Assembly (NCBI RefSeq): GCF_007859915.1
Contig: NZ_SJPM01000004.1
Coordinates: 492,177-556,176 of the forward strand
Length of the DNA: 64,000 nucleotides
Direction: 5' to 3'
Source: Neorhodopirellula pilleata
Lineage (GTDB): Bacteria > Planctomycetota > Planctomycetia > Pirellulales > Pirellulaceae
Both the position numbers and the translations under genes were made by a program. Shown here in pieces: positions 43,287 through 52,025 of this stretch; the first letter of the stretch is position 1, and each line of letters begins with the position of its first letter. The notes below the pieces were generated by a model. It had not been told where the DNA came from. It saw nothing but the letters and a program-made list of their open reading frames with translations, and did not search any database.

Positions 43287-43677
43287 CGTGGCGTCCTTCC
43301 GAACATTCGAACGTCAATTCGGACGCGATCGCCGCCGACCAACCCAGCGATGCGAGATCGTCTTCGTTGGCCCATCGGCTCGTTCCGCGATGATAAAGTT
43401 CCACGCCACTGATCGGACATCGGGGCGATTCCGGATCGGCATAAACATGCACGCCACCGGTATCCGGTTGTAGCCAAATCGCTTCGCATTCGTCGCACAC
43501 GACAAGACCGTGGGTCAGCACCCCCGATGCATCAAAATAAGCGCGGACGCCGCATAAACCGCCGCCGCAGATCGGACAGGAAGACACGTTGTGCCGCATC
43601 GATTCCCCGGCGGCGATCGTTGAGTTGGGAATCGAGGACGATGACAAATCGTCCGGTTCGGGTGCACTGCGTGTCAC
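43273..43677 (-). CDS. Small zinc-ribbon protein
   Basis: This product of 134 residues has a Ser/Asp-rich N-terminus and a zinc-ribbon core. CPICGGGLCG and VCDECEAIWLQP contain two Cys-x-x-Cys pairs, and a further Cys lies in PESPRCPISGVELYHRG. Met27 (MRHNVSSCPICGG) is an alternative start. No enzymatic motif is seen. It is encoded first in the run zinc-ribbon, HEAT protein, WXG100-like protein, and its last 14 nt overlap the HEAT gene. A regulatory or adaptor role would fit, but this is inference. Confidence 0.65.
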   Translation of the reverse strand: MTRSAPEPDDLSSSSIPNSTIAAGESMRHNVSSCPICGGGLCGVRAYFDASGVLTHGLVVCDECEAIWLQPDTGGVHVYADPESPRCPISGVELYHRGTSRWANEDDLASLGWSAAIASELTFECSEGRHDGTC

Positions 43678-43719
43678 GGGTTTGAGAGCTTTCGATATCG
43701 ATGGAATGAATTATTGAAG

Positions 43720-44514
43720 TTACAGCGGAAAGGCGGTGATGACGCGATTGCCTTCGAGAACCATGCGGATGCGACGGGCCATGGGCTTGCGTTTTTGGTT
43801 GCCTTCACGGCCGCCGATGTATCCGATGCGCTTCCCCATGTCGACGGTGTAGATTGTCCGATCGCCATCCTCCTCGGTCGTGGTTCGTTGCTTCGCCTTG
43901 GCTTTCTCGAAAGCCTTTTCGATCGTCGTCAACGCTCCTTCCATGCCACCGTCGAACACACCATGCTTACCCGGTCGATTCGGTTGGTCGGCGGTGTGAC
44001 GTTTCAGGTGCTCGAGCCGATGGCCTTCGGCGCTGCCGGGTGCGTAAAGCAACCCCGCAGGTGAGAGATAACGCTCAGGACCGATCTCTCGAAGCAAACC
44101 GTACTTTAACGACGGATCGGACTTGGGTGGTGAGTCGGTGGTCGCCTTGTCGGCAGTCACCCCGTCGGTCGGCGGACGGGCGGAGGCAGATTTGCTGGGC
44201 GACATCCGGTCCGCCAACGGGCCTCGTTGGGTGGGGGCTCGCGGCGCCGGAGGGTTCTTAGTCGCGCCGGGTTTGCTCGGATCGTCCTTGCTAGTTGATG
44301 GAACCGGCGAAGTCGTCGTCGTCTCAGCGCGGTCGGCGGTCGCCGCAACTTTCGTCGCCGCCACGGAGGCTTCCTGTTGCGCGATCGCCGGCAAATTCCA
44401 GCCGGTTGCTTGGTTGATCGCCGGGCGGAACATCGTGTAACCGCCGATCAAAATCGCGATCACGAGCCCGGTTGCCGTGGTTTTCGTTTTCTTTCGAGAA
44501 GGTGCGTCAGCCAT
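43720..44514 (-). CDS. Membrane-anchored protein with toxin-like C-terminal domain
   Basis: The 264-residue protein has a single N-terminal membrane segment (about 15-33, TATGLVIAILIGGYTMF), a long Ala/Pro/Thr-rich disordered stretch (about 45-140) and a folded C-terminal domain. That domain reads EGHRLEHLKRHTADQPNRPG, KHGVFDGGMEGALTTIEKAF, then TIYTVDMGKRIGYIGGREGN and MVLEGNRVITAFPL. The HxxH, HGVF and final ITAFP pattern reminds me of small nuclease domains of polymorphic toxins (barnase/EndoU/colicin D-like). I cannot confirm it. No immunity gene is evident. It is encoded first in the minus-strand block. Confidence 0.6.
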   Translation of the reverse strand: MADAPSRKKTKTTATGLVIAILIGGYTMFRPAINQATGWNLPAIAQQEASVAATKVAATADRAETTTTSPVPSTSKDDPSKPGATKNPPAPRAPTQRGPLADRMSPSKSASARPPTDGVTADKATTDSPPKSDPSLKYGLLREIGPERYLSPAGLLYAPGSAEGHRLEHLKRHTADQPNRPGKHGVFDGGMEGALTTIEKAFEKAKAKQRTTTEEDGDRTIYTVDMGKRIGYIGGREGNQKRKPMARRIRMVLEGNRVITAFPL

Positions 44515-44650
44515 GAATCATCAAGTCAGAGGAAGGGTCACTCGAAGATTATAGAGCAATTTTGCAAATCGTTCTTCCCACCATGTCGCGTCTTCTGAGA
44601 CTGCTTACTGAGACTCGCCCGACAAAATTCCAAGTGAGCTGAATACGGGC

Positions 44651-44720
44651 TCAATGGTAACCCGCAGCGTGAGCGAGGGATGAGCAGGAATCCCTCGCTC
44701 ACGCTGCGGGTTACCATTGA
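44651..44720. repeat. Family C inverted repeat, perfect 30-bp arms
   Basis: TCAATGGTAACCCGCAGCGT extended by GAGCGAGGGA (44651-44680) is matched exactly by its complement at 44691-44720, with a 10-nt loop. It lies downstream of the PLP operon. There is no T-run, so it is not a classic terminator, but transcripts reading through would fold strongly. Confidence 0.92.
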
Positions 44721-44737
44721 AGATTAGCCGACGGGCG

Positions 44738-45922
44738 CTACGCCGGAGGACTCAATGCGGCGTCCAAAGCGGTGCTCAAATCGGCTTGCAAGTCGTCAAA
44801 ATCTTCCAGCCCGACGGATAGCCGAATCAGCGAATCGGTGATGCCGTGCCGGGCACGGGCTTCGGGAGCATACGAAGCATGAGACATCGTCGCCGGTTGT
44901 TCGATCAACGATTCGACCGCGCCAAGACTCACGGCCAAATGAAACAATCGGGTGCTTTGGCAGACTTGTTTGACTTGGTCGAGCGACGCTTCCAATTCGA
45001 ACGTGATCATGGCCCCGAAACATTTTCGGTCGCCTTCGAATTCAGGGTCGAACAACTGCCCCGCTAAACCCGCTTGGCGATGTGATTTCAAACCCGGATA
45101 CAGCACCGCGCGGACTTGGTCGAGCGACTCAAGCCAACGGGCCAATTTCATGGCCGTGCGTGATTGCTCGCGGACCCGCACGTCCAACGTCTTGAGCCCG
45201 CGGGCGACGAGAAAACAACTCATCGGGTCCAAGACCGCACCGGTTGCGTTCTGAATGAAATACAAACGGTCCAACAATTCCGGATTCGATACGGCCAGCG
45301 TACCGCCCAAACAATCACTGTGGCCACCCAAATACTTGGTCGCCGAATGCATCACGATATCGATCCCCCAATCCAACGGTCGCATCAACGCGGGGGTTCC
45401 AAACGTGTTGTCGACTCCCGTCAAGATGCCGCGTTGCTTGGCGATTTCGGCGATCTTGGGCAAGTCTGGGATCGTCATCCGAGGGTTGCCGATCGTCTCG
45501 CCCCAAATCAACTTCGTTTCATCGCGGATGGCCGATTGGACCGCGTCCAGGTCCGTCATGTCGACGAGCGAAACCGTTACCCCGGCCGCATCGCAAATCC
45601 GGTGCAACAATCGGTACGCGCCGCCATAGATGTCGCTGCCGGCCAAGACGTGATCGCCTGAACGCAGCAACATGGTGACGGCGTGAATGGCCGCCATCCC
45701 AGACGAAAACGCCAGTGCGCCGCATCCGCCGTCGAGCGACGCGAGCGTGGTTTGCAAACCGGTGCGGGTCGGGTTGCCGCTGCGGGAATAATCATACTTT
45801 CCCCATTCGCCCGCGCCCGGTTGTTCGAACGTGCTGGCAAAATGAACCGGGGGTACGACCGCGCCGGTCGACGGATCGACTTCATTGCCGACGTGGATGG
45901 CACGCGTGCGAAAACCAGCCAT
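44738..45922 (-). CDS. Cystathionine gamma-lyase/beta-lyase family enzyme
   Basis: The 394-residue PLP enzyme belongs to the Cys/Met metabolism family, and a trans-sulfuration or related step is likely. It has FASTFEQPGAGEWGKYDYSR and SGNPTRTGLQTTLASLDGG, FSSGMAAIHAV, and the PLP-binding Lys in VMHSATKYLGGHSD. LGAVESLIEQPATMSHASY is also diagnostic. Distinguishing cystathionine gamma-lyase, beta-lyase and related enzymes needs a tree. The ATG at 45922 begins one base after the TGA of the upstream paralogue, so they form an operon. A longer frame (45958) would overlap that gene. Confidence 0.9.
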   Translation of the reverse strand: MAGFRTRAIHVGNEVDPSTGAVVPPVHFASTFEQPGAGEWGKYDYSRSGNPTRTGLQTTLASLDGGCGALAFSSGMAAIHAVTMLLRSGDHVLAGSDIYGGAYRLLHRICDAAGVTVSLVDMTDLDAVQSAIRDETKLIWGETIGNPRMTIPDLPKIAEIAKQRGILTGVDNTFGTPALMRPLDWGIDIVMHSATKYLGGHSDCLGGTLAVSNPELLDRLYFIQNATGAVLDPMSCFLVARGLKTLDVRVREQSRTAMKLARWLESLDQVRAVLYPGLKSHRQAGLAGQLFDPEFEGDRKCFGAMITFELEASLDQVKQVCQSTRLFHLAVSLGAVESLIEQPATMSHASYAPEARARHGITDSLIRLSVGLEDFDDLQADLSTALDAALSPPA

Positions 45923-45923
45923 C

Positions 45924-47246
45924 TCAGACCGCCGCCAACGCTTGATCCAAATCGGCAATTAAGTCGTCGCTGTCTTCGATCCCGCACGAGAACCGAATCA
46001 TGTTGTCGGCAATCCCGAACTTCGCACGGTCTTCGGGCGAGTAGCTGAAGTAACTCATCACGAGCGGTTGCTCGATCAGCGATTCGACGCCACCGAGGCT
46101 CGGTGCGATGCGGGCGATGCGGGCGGCATCGACCACTTTGGCGGTCTGTTTCCAATCGGCATCCTTGACGGTGAACGTGATCAACCCGCCGAAACCGTTC
46201 ATTTGTTCCCGCGCGATCGCGTGGGAAGGATGCGATGCCAAGCCGGGATAATAAACCCGATCGACCCGAGGATGGTTTTCCAAAAACGTGGCGACCGCCA
46301 TTCCGTTTTCGTTGTGACGTGCCATCCGCAACGCAAACGTCTTCAGGCCTCGCTCGAGCAATGAAAGATTATGAGGCGAGTTCACACTGCCCAAACAACC
46401 GCGCAAGCCTCGCACCGGATCAAGCAACTCCTTTCGCCCGCAAATCACTCCGGCCAACAAGTCGTTGTGGCCGCCTAAGTACTTTGTCGCCGAGTGCAAG
46501 ACGTAGTCAACGCCGAAGTCGATCGGCTTGAGGTTCAAGGGAGTCGCCAACGTAGCGTCGATCAAGGTTTCGATCTCGTACGCTTTGCCGATCGCCGCGA
46601 ACTTTTCCAAATCCACACACGTCAAATGCGGGTTGGTGGGCGACTCCGAAACGAGCGTCTTGGTTCGCGGATTGATCGCCGCTTCCATCGCATCAAAATC
46701 ACCGGTGCGGACTTGTCGGGTGACGACGCCGAATCGGGCCAGATGTTTCGAACAGAACTCACGACTGCGGTGATAGCATTGATCGAAGAACACGATCTCG
46801 TCACCGGCGGATAACTTCGTCATCAACAAGCCGACGATAGCCGCCATGCCGCTGGAGTAAAGGATCGCGTCTTCGGCGCCTTCGAGCGCGGCAAGCTTCG
46901 CTTCGACGACTCGCTCGTTCGGGTTGCCATAACGACCGTATTCTTCACGGCTTTGGCGTCCTTCGACGAAATCGAGCAACTCGTCGGTCGATTCGAAGGT
47001 GAAAGTGGACGCCGAATAAATGGGTGTCGTGATCGACCCTTCGGATTTTTGCCGGGCTTCGCCGCCGTGGACGCAACGCGTCGAAACACCCGATGTCAGT
47101 TCGGGTGTCTTGTCGCCGGACGGGGGGGGCGATTGAGCAAACGCTGAAGCGTTCGGGCGGGGAGTGTCCGACAAGATCGAGTCGGAAGAAGCCTCGGTGG
47201 GCACATTCTCGGTGAAGTCCACCGAATCCATCAGATTGGTTTTCAT
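45924..47246 (-). CDS. Cystathionine gamma-synthase family enzyme
   Basis: This 440-residue PLP enzyme is encoded first in the two-gene operon. Its first 55 residues are a polar extension (Ser/Asp/Pro-rich). The catalytic part has TRCVHGGEARQKSEGSITTP, REEYGRYGNPNERVVEAKLA, YSSGMAAIVGLL, the PLP Lys in VLHSATKYLGGHNDLLAGV, and LGGVESLIEQPLVMSYFSYS. It resembles plant-type cystathionine gamma-synthase (metB) but could also be a sulfhydrylase. With the downstream lyase it would make and cleave cystathionine for methionine or cysteine synthesis. No clear riboswitch was found upstream. Confidence 0.88.
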   Translation of the reverse strand: MKTNLMDSVDFTENVPTEASSDSILSDTPRPNASAFAQSPPPSGDKTPELTSGVSTRCVHGGEARQKSEGSITTPIYSASTFTFESTDELLDFVEGRQSREEYGRYGNPNERVVEAKLAALEGAEDAILYSSGMAAIVGLLMTKLSAGDEIVFFDQCYHRSREFCSKHLARFGVVTRQVRTGDFDAMEAAINPRTKTLVSESPTNPHLTCVDLEKFAAIGKAYEIETLIDATLATPLNLKPIDFGVDYVLHSATKYLGGHNDLLAGVICGRKELLDPVRGLRGCLGSVNSPHNLSLLERGLKTFALRMARHNENGMAVATFLENHPRVDRVYYPGLASHPSHAIAREQMNGFGGLITFTVKDADWKQTAKVVDAARIARIAPSLGGVESLIEQPLVMSYFSYSPEDRAKFGIADNMIRFSCGIEDSDDLIADLDQALAAV

Positions 47247-47484
47247 TTCTATGGCTTTTTAGCAGTGAGGCTGCAAGCGGCCGCAAATCCCTAATAGTTT
47301 GCGGGTCGAAATCTCTGAGATTTCAACCAGTTCGCTTTTCAGGTTAGCCTGCGAATCGACCGAAGGCAACGGATAATCTTGGGATGTTTTGGATTGTCAT
47401 CCCGGACGATGCCCTACAATGTGCCGGATCGGCAACCTCGCCGATTTCGTCCGTCCGACTATTGATTCCGTTGAAGTGATTTCG

Positions 47485-48906
47485 ATGAACCGTCTGCCTG
47501 TCCGAGCGAATCAAACTGTCCGAGCGAATCAAACCTTTCGGTACCCGATCGCCATCCTGCAATACCGGCGTCGAACTGTTCGCATCGATCTCGCGATGGC
47601 GATGATGATCGTTGTACTCATCTCATCCATCGCGACCCGTTCGGTCGCCCAATCGCCCGAGGATTCCTCCGCCGGTTCGGAAGGAGGCGAAGCGATCACG
47701 CGCGTGGTCGCCGTCCCACCAATGCCGGCAGATCAAATTGCATCGGTGTTTCAAAAGGCAAGGGCATCAGACGCAATCGAAACAGTACCAGCCGATGAAA
47801 ATCTCGCAGTGAAAGATTCGAACGCATCCGAACAATCCGATGATGATCCGTTACAAGGCTGGATTGCGCAGCTCGGGTCGACCGAATTTGCCGCACGTGA
47901 GCAAGCGACCGTTGCATTGCGACGGATCGGACAACCGGCGCTCCGATCACTTCGTGAGACCGCAGCCAACCACGCCGATATTGAAGTTCGAACTCGCGCA
48001 TCGGATATCGCTGATGGGATCGTTCAAGGCGAAGCCGCCGGCCGAATCGACGCGTTCTTGGCTGGCCACGATGTCTCGATGGACGGATGGAACGTCGCCA
48101 CGAAAATCCTCGGCGACGGTGTCCGAATTCGAGAACTCTACGTCGACTTAGTCATGCGTCATGAAGATGTCGCGCAGTCGCTCAACGGCTCGTCTGCGGA
48201 TCGGCAAACGGCGCTGCGATCCGCCATCGTTCGCATCCAACGGGGAATGTTCGTTGAGCAACGATTGCCAACGGAGTCCGACGCGATCGCGTTGTTGTTG
48301 TTAATGAATGATCGATCCGTTGTGACCAACCGACTCGACGAAGGGGCACTGTTTTCGGTGCTGCAAAAGGAAGCGTCGAGTCTGCTGTTCAAGGACGCTC
48401 AACTATCCGAACCGTTTCGGCAATTGCTCGCCGGGTGGATGACCCGTGACGACGTAAGCAATCGGCAAGAAATCCTTTGGTACTCAATGAGTTGGGATCT
48501 CAAGGAAGTACTGCCGATGGTGGTCACGACGTTGAAAAAAGTCACTGATCCGGTAACGCTCGGAATGGCCTGCCAGGCGGTCGCACGGTTCGGAGTCGCG
48601 GACGACACTGAGCACGTGCGACCTTTGTTGACCGATCAGCGTCCCGTTTCCGAACAGCAATTCATGGCACAGCGTTTTTCGAGCGGCGTGTTGGTGCAAA
48701 CTCAGGTCCGCGACACCGCGATGGCCGCTATCGTTTTGCTGAAAGGACGAAAGTTGTCCGAGTTCCAAATGAGCGACGATGCTCGGCATCCCAAGTACGG
48801 CTTCATCATTGATCAGATCGGCTTCCCGATCGAAGATGCCAAACCACGTGAAGATGTGTTGCAACGCGTTCGCTCGGAACTGCTCAAGGAGCAACCCGAC
48901 GCATAG
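47485..48906 (+). CDS. Secreted HEAT-repeat-like protein
   Basis: The 473-residue protein has an N-terminal segment with a tandem 6-residue repeat (VRANQT twice, from an 18-nt DNA duplication) and a signal-like segment (LAMAMMIVVLISSIATRSVA). A Ser/Glu-rich linker follows, then helical repeats of HEAT type: AAREQATVALRRIGQPALRS, NHADIEVRTRASDIADGI and TLKKVTDPVTLGMACQAVAR. It is probably exported. The start is ATG 47485, while an upstream frame to 47389 would add unlikely residues. The function is unknown, and it is divergent from the PLP operon. Confidence 0.75.
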   Translation: MNRLPVRANQTVRANQTFRYPIAILQYRRRTVRIDLAMAMMIVVLISSIATRSVAQSPEDSSAGSEGGEAITRVVAVPPMPADQIASVFQKARASDAIETVPADENLAVKDSNASEQSDDDPLQGWIAQLGSTEFAAREQATVALRRIGQPALRSLRETAANHADIEVRTRASDIADGIVQGEAAGRIDAFLAGHDVSMDGWNVATKILGDGVRIRELYVDLVMRHEDVAQSLNGSSADRQTALRSAIVRIQRGMFVEQRLPTESDAIALLLLMNDRSVVTNRLDEGALFSVLQKEASSLLFKDAQLSEPFRQLLAGWMTRDDVSNRQEILWYSMSWDLKEVLPMVVTTLKKVTDPVTLGMACQAVARFGVADDTEHVRPLLTDQRPVSEQQFMAQRFSSGVLVQTQVRDTAMAAIVLLKGRKLSEFQMSDDARHPKYGFIIDQIGFPIEDAKPREDVLQRVRSELLKEQPDA

Positions 48907-48919
48907 CGGCGTGATGATT

Positions 48920-49090
48920 GCTCGTCCCTCGCTCACGCTTTTTGAAGTTGCACTTTTTTCGTAACCCGCTGCGTAAGCGAGGGATCATTGATATTGGCTC
49001 ATCCCTCGCTTACGCAGCGGGTTACTAAAAACCAATGCAACAGGCAAAATCGCAACTTCAACACTCACGCTGCGGGTTACCATCGAACCC
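48920..49090. repeat. Nested family C inverted repeats
   Basis: GTAACCCGCTGCGTAAGCGA with GGGAT (48961-48985) is matched exactly by its complement at 49001-49025. Around it lie a shorter outer pair (TCCCTCGCTCACGC near 48925 and its complement near 49066-49080). The inner 95 bp, including TGATATTG in the loop, is nearly identical to 63774-63868. Confidence 0.85.
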
Positions 49091-49123
49091 GTATTGAGCG
49101 CATTTGGACTTTTGCCAGCGCAT

Positions 49124-49882
49124 CTATTGAACGAACGGATTGGCTTGAACACCGCGCGTTACTGGGACGGACGGTGATTCCTCCCCAGAGGATGCCGGCG
49201 TTTGCGAACGTTGGTAAAACGCATCCTGGATGCTTGCGTCGGAACTTCGAACCGGAAGCCAATTCTGAGGTAGGCTCTCCAGTGCGGAATCACTGTCGTG
49301 TCTATCGTCCGGATTTAGCGAAACGTTGCGAAGTGAATCCAGCCCCAGTGACGATCCATCACCCGGTGACCGGATCGATGAAAGTCCGTCTTGAGGAAAT
49401 GCTTGACGTAGACTGGCGAGATCGTCCGGATCAATCTTCATCATCGGTGCGGCAACCATCATCACGGGAACCATTACGATGGCCAACAAGACGAAGCCGG
49501 CGACAACGAAGAAACCGTTTAGGAAATACGTCACATAGCCGCGAACGATGCCGCACTTCCCCATCACCGCAATCACGAGCGCGAACGCAGTGACGGATAA
49601 GAAAGCGGATATCAAGCCAACGACCACGCTCTCGCCTTTGAGCAGGAACATCGCCACCGCCATCAGACACGAAACGAAGAAAACGGCCGTTGTCGTGGCG
49701 AAGCTGATTCCGGTGGATTTCCAAAACCCAAAATGTCCCACGCCGGCCACGGCAAGCGAGAACTTCATCGAGTACCCGGTGACGAGAAATACGCCGACCG
49801 CGAAAATCGAGATCACGCCCAACAACGGCAAACCGGCGGACGAAAGAATGGACAAAACAGGATCGGTTTGAGCGAAGTGCAT
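49124..49882 (-). CDS. Membrane protein with four membrane segments
   Basis: I do not recognise this 252-residue protein. It has four hydrophobic segments in the first 150 residues (about 14-36, 58-80, 84-106 and 120-148, for instance GLPLLGVISIFAVGVFLVTG and NGFFVVAGFVLLAIVMVPVM). A polar C-terminal tail of about 100 residues follows, rich in Ser, Asp and Pro. The tail is probably disordered and cytoplasmic. It sits alone between a repeat region and the SMP-30-like gene. Nothing suggests a transporter motif. Confidence 0.68.
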   Translation of the reverse strand: MHFAQTDPVLSILSSAGLPLLGVISIFAVGVFLVTGYSMKFSLAVAGVGHFGFWKSTGISFATTTAVFFVSCLMAVAMFLLKGESVVVGLISAFLSVTAFALVIAVMGKCGIVRGYVTYFLNGFFVVAGFVLLAIVMVPVMMVAAPMMKIDPDDLASLRQAFPQDGLSSIRSPGDGSSLGLDSLRNVSLNPDDRHDSDSALESLPQNWLPVRSSDASIQDAFYQRSQTPASSGEESPSVPVTRGVQANPFVQ

Positions 49883-50001
49883 GCTATCGGTCGGGGCAAG
49901 AAACGAACGGACCTTTTATGCAAATCTAGGTCACGCTAGCCACCAAACGGCACAGAAATCACAAAAACGAGAACTTATCGATCCCAAACGAAATCGTTCA
50001 A

Positions 50002-51000
50002 TCAACGGGCCCGGTAAACCGAAGGCACGATTTTGGAAGCGTCTTCAAAATTCGTTTCGCCAACAAACAATCGTCCCGCGTTAGGGCATTTCTCTTGATC
50101 CTCGGCACTCATGTTCTCCACCGCCGTCGTGATCACCAAATGCACTCGGCCCGACTTCGCGACCAAAGCAGGGCAAGTGTTCTGAGGCGATCCTGGCGTC
50201 CGCCAGACGCACCTTAAATTCCCGGTCGCGAGATCGTAGAGACGCGTTTCACCGTGGTCGGCCACGGTCGGCAGGAAGATCGAAACAATGATTCCGTCCC
50301 CCTCGGGCGTCAGCACCGCTCCATCGGGTACCCCTGGGTCGCTGGTCAGATCGACCAACACTCGGGCCTCACCGATCGTGCCTGCATCAATGTCCAAGTC
50401 GTATTCGACGATCAATCGCGTCGGCGAATCGATATCAACCAGTTTCAACCGACCGGAATCATCGACGCGAATCATTTTGCCGTTGCTGCATACTTGGTCG
50501 TTTCGCAATGCGATCAGTTTTTGATCCTGGCCGCGATACAAGTACAAGCCGGCCTTCTTTTCGGCGAACGCTAAATCTTTGGTGCCGAAGATCAGGTTGT
50601 CTTCGTAAACCAATCCGTCGTTGATGATCGTGTTGGTGACGGCCGAATCGACATCCGATTGAAAAGGTTTCCAGGAGCGATCTGTCAAATCAAAGATCCC
50701 GAGTTCCCGCTCGACCCCCGCGACGAATCGGGTCGGCAAGCCGTCGTTATCGACGCCGTCGCACGCAAACGCGAACCCTGGCCGCCCGGGAAGATCGAAG
50801 GAACGGTTTTCATTCGTGTTGAGGTCAAGCAAGTTGATCGACCCGTGTTTGGCCGAACTTCCGTGCTGGATCCCGACCCACGACAAGTAGCCGTCTTTGG
50901 TCAGAGGGATTGGGCCTTCGGGCAAAAACCGCAGGCTATCCGAGTCGGGGACGTCGAGTGCAACCGCTTCGCGGACGATGGTTTCGTTGGAATGATTCAT
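50002..51000 (-). CDS. SMP-30/gluconolactonase-like beta-propeller protein
   Basis: The 332-residue protein fits the SMP-30/gluconolactonase/LRE family, a six-bladed propeller that binds a divalent cation. Matching pieces are DSLRFLPEGPIPLTKDGYLS, the repeated blades with FACDGVDNDGLPTRFVAGVE and NTIINDGLVYEDNLIFGT, and VLVDLTSDPGVPDGAVLTPE. In the family, PDG-type residues supply metal ligands. Typical activity is lactone hydrolysis in sugar-acid metabolism, and the substrate here is unknown. It lacks a signal peptide, so it is cytoplasmic. The Uma2 gene just upstream reads in the same direction. Confidence 0.75.
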   Translation of the reverse strand: MNHSNETIVREAVALDVPDSDSLRFLPEGPIPLTKDGYLSWVGIQHGSSAKHGSINLLDLNTNENRSFDLPGRPGFAFACDGVDNDGLPTRFVAGVERELGIFDLTDRSWKPFQSDVDSAVTNTIINDGLVYEDNLIFGTKDLAFAEKKAGLYLYRGQDQKLIALRNDQVCSNGKMIRVDDSGRLKLVDIDSPTRLIVEYDLDIDAGTIGEARVLVDLTSDPGVPDGAVLTPEGDGIIVSIFLPTVADHGETRLYDLATGNLRCVWRTPGSPQNTCPALVAKSGRVHLVITTAVENMSAEDQEKCPNAGRLFVGETNFEDASKIVPSVYRAR

Positions 51001-51065
51001 GGATGCAAAAAGTACCCGGTCGGCGGCCGAATCTCAAGGATGCCTCCGCCGCGCGACGCGACGGT

Positions 51066-51695
51066 TCAATCCGAACGTGATGCTTCTATTTCGAGTCGAA
51101 ACGCCTTGATCAGCGAAATCTCGCTTTCCTGGTTCCGCTTGGCGAGCACCGTTTGGGATTTGGCCAGTGGAAAACCGAGAAGCACATGACTCTCCGATAC
51201 CTCTCGGTACGCTTCGCCGTCGAGGTGATACACCCGCAATTGCTCACCATCATGTCGCCAAACCTCGCCGATTCCGAGTTTCGCAAAAAGTTCTAATTTG
51301 CGAATCGCCGATGTGGTCATCTCTACTTCGATTACCAATTCCGGGGGCGGGTCAGTCGATAGGTCGATCTCTTCTCGAACACGCATCGATTCGGCGTGGA
51401 CGACGTAGAAGGATTCGTCCGCCTCGAAACCACGCTGTAGGTCCTCACGACGAAATGTCAGCGACGCAACGCTGTCGATATCGAGCTCGACAGCTTCGGC
51501 ATAAGCCGCGATCAAACGACCAAGTAATGTCTTGATCTTCTCGTGCTCTTTTTTGGGACTCATCAGTTCCATCAACCCGCGGTCATAAACGATCCTTGGA
51601 AGACTCCCCCGACGACCGTCAGCCAACGCGACGTAGGTTTCCCACCGGACGTTATCCATCAGCAGACGAATCTCAGAAGGAATCGAAGCGAGCAT
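51066..51695 (-). CDS. Uma2 family (PD-(D/E)XK-like) protein
   Basis: Uma2 proteins resemble restriction-type nucleases but their biological role is not settled. This one has 209 residues from ATG 51695. Family features are RIVYDRGLMELMSPKKEHEK, followed by RLIAAYAEAVELDIDSVASL, then DESFYVVHAES and the core DPPPELVIEVEMTTSAIRK with candidate catalytic Asp/Glu and Lys. LELFAKLGIGEVWRHDGEQL and LRVYHLDGEAYREV end the domain. A longer frame reaches 51809 but adds no family sequence. A fragment of a different Uma2 gene lies just upstream on the opposite strand. Confidence 0.87.
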   Translation of the reverse strand: MLASIPSEIRLLMDNVRWETYVALADGRRGSLPRIVYDRGLMELMSPKKEHEKIKTLLGRLIAAYAEAVELDIDSVASLTFRREDLQRGFEADESFYVVHAESMRVREEIDLSTDPPPELVIEVEMTTSAIRKLELFAKLGIGEVWRHDGEQLRVYHLDGEAYREVSESHVLLGFPLAKSQTVLAKRNQESEISLIKAFRLEIEASRSD

Positions 51696-51860
51696 CGAGA
51701 TTGATTGGAAATGAGTTGGACGCGATCGGCACATCAACATATCCGCTGACGCCATCGTCGACAACGAAAGACCAATATTACTTGGCAGAACACGGCGTTG
51801 CTGCGACAATCGAAATACGTGCGATGAGTTCGTTGTCCTTGATCAATGAGAATGCTCCCG

Positions 51861-52025
51861 ATGTCTACCGCCCCCAAACCATTCTTGACTCCGGAGCGAT
51901 ACCTTGCCCAAGAGCGAAAGGCAGCGTTCAAGAGTCAGTACTATCAAGGAGAATCGTTCGCAATGGGCGGTGCGAGTCGCGAGCACAATCTAAGCATCGC
52001 GGGATCAATGACTGATGCGTTTTAG
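51861..52025 (+). pseudogene. Truncated Uma2 family gene
   Basis: From ATG 51861 the frame encodes MSTAPKPFLTPERYLAQERK and AAFKSQYYQGESFAMGGASR, then EHNLSIAGSM and a stop at 52023-52025. This is the N-terminal segment of a typical Uma2 protein of another subtype (pattern TPEEYL, YYdGEifAMaGAS, HN). Everything after about residue 50 is missing, and the break falls at the start of the family B palindrome at 52022. The 54 codons could still be translated but the catalytic part is gone. Confidence 0.75.

Noticed and set aside
47247..47400. SAM riboswitch upstream of the cystathionine gamma-synthase-like gene
   Set aside because: On the minus strand a CCGCAAA...TTTGCGG hairpin and GCTAAAAAGCC are present, but the conserved SAM-I or SAM-II core does not fit. 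A covariance model search would settle it.
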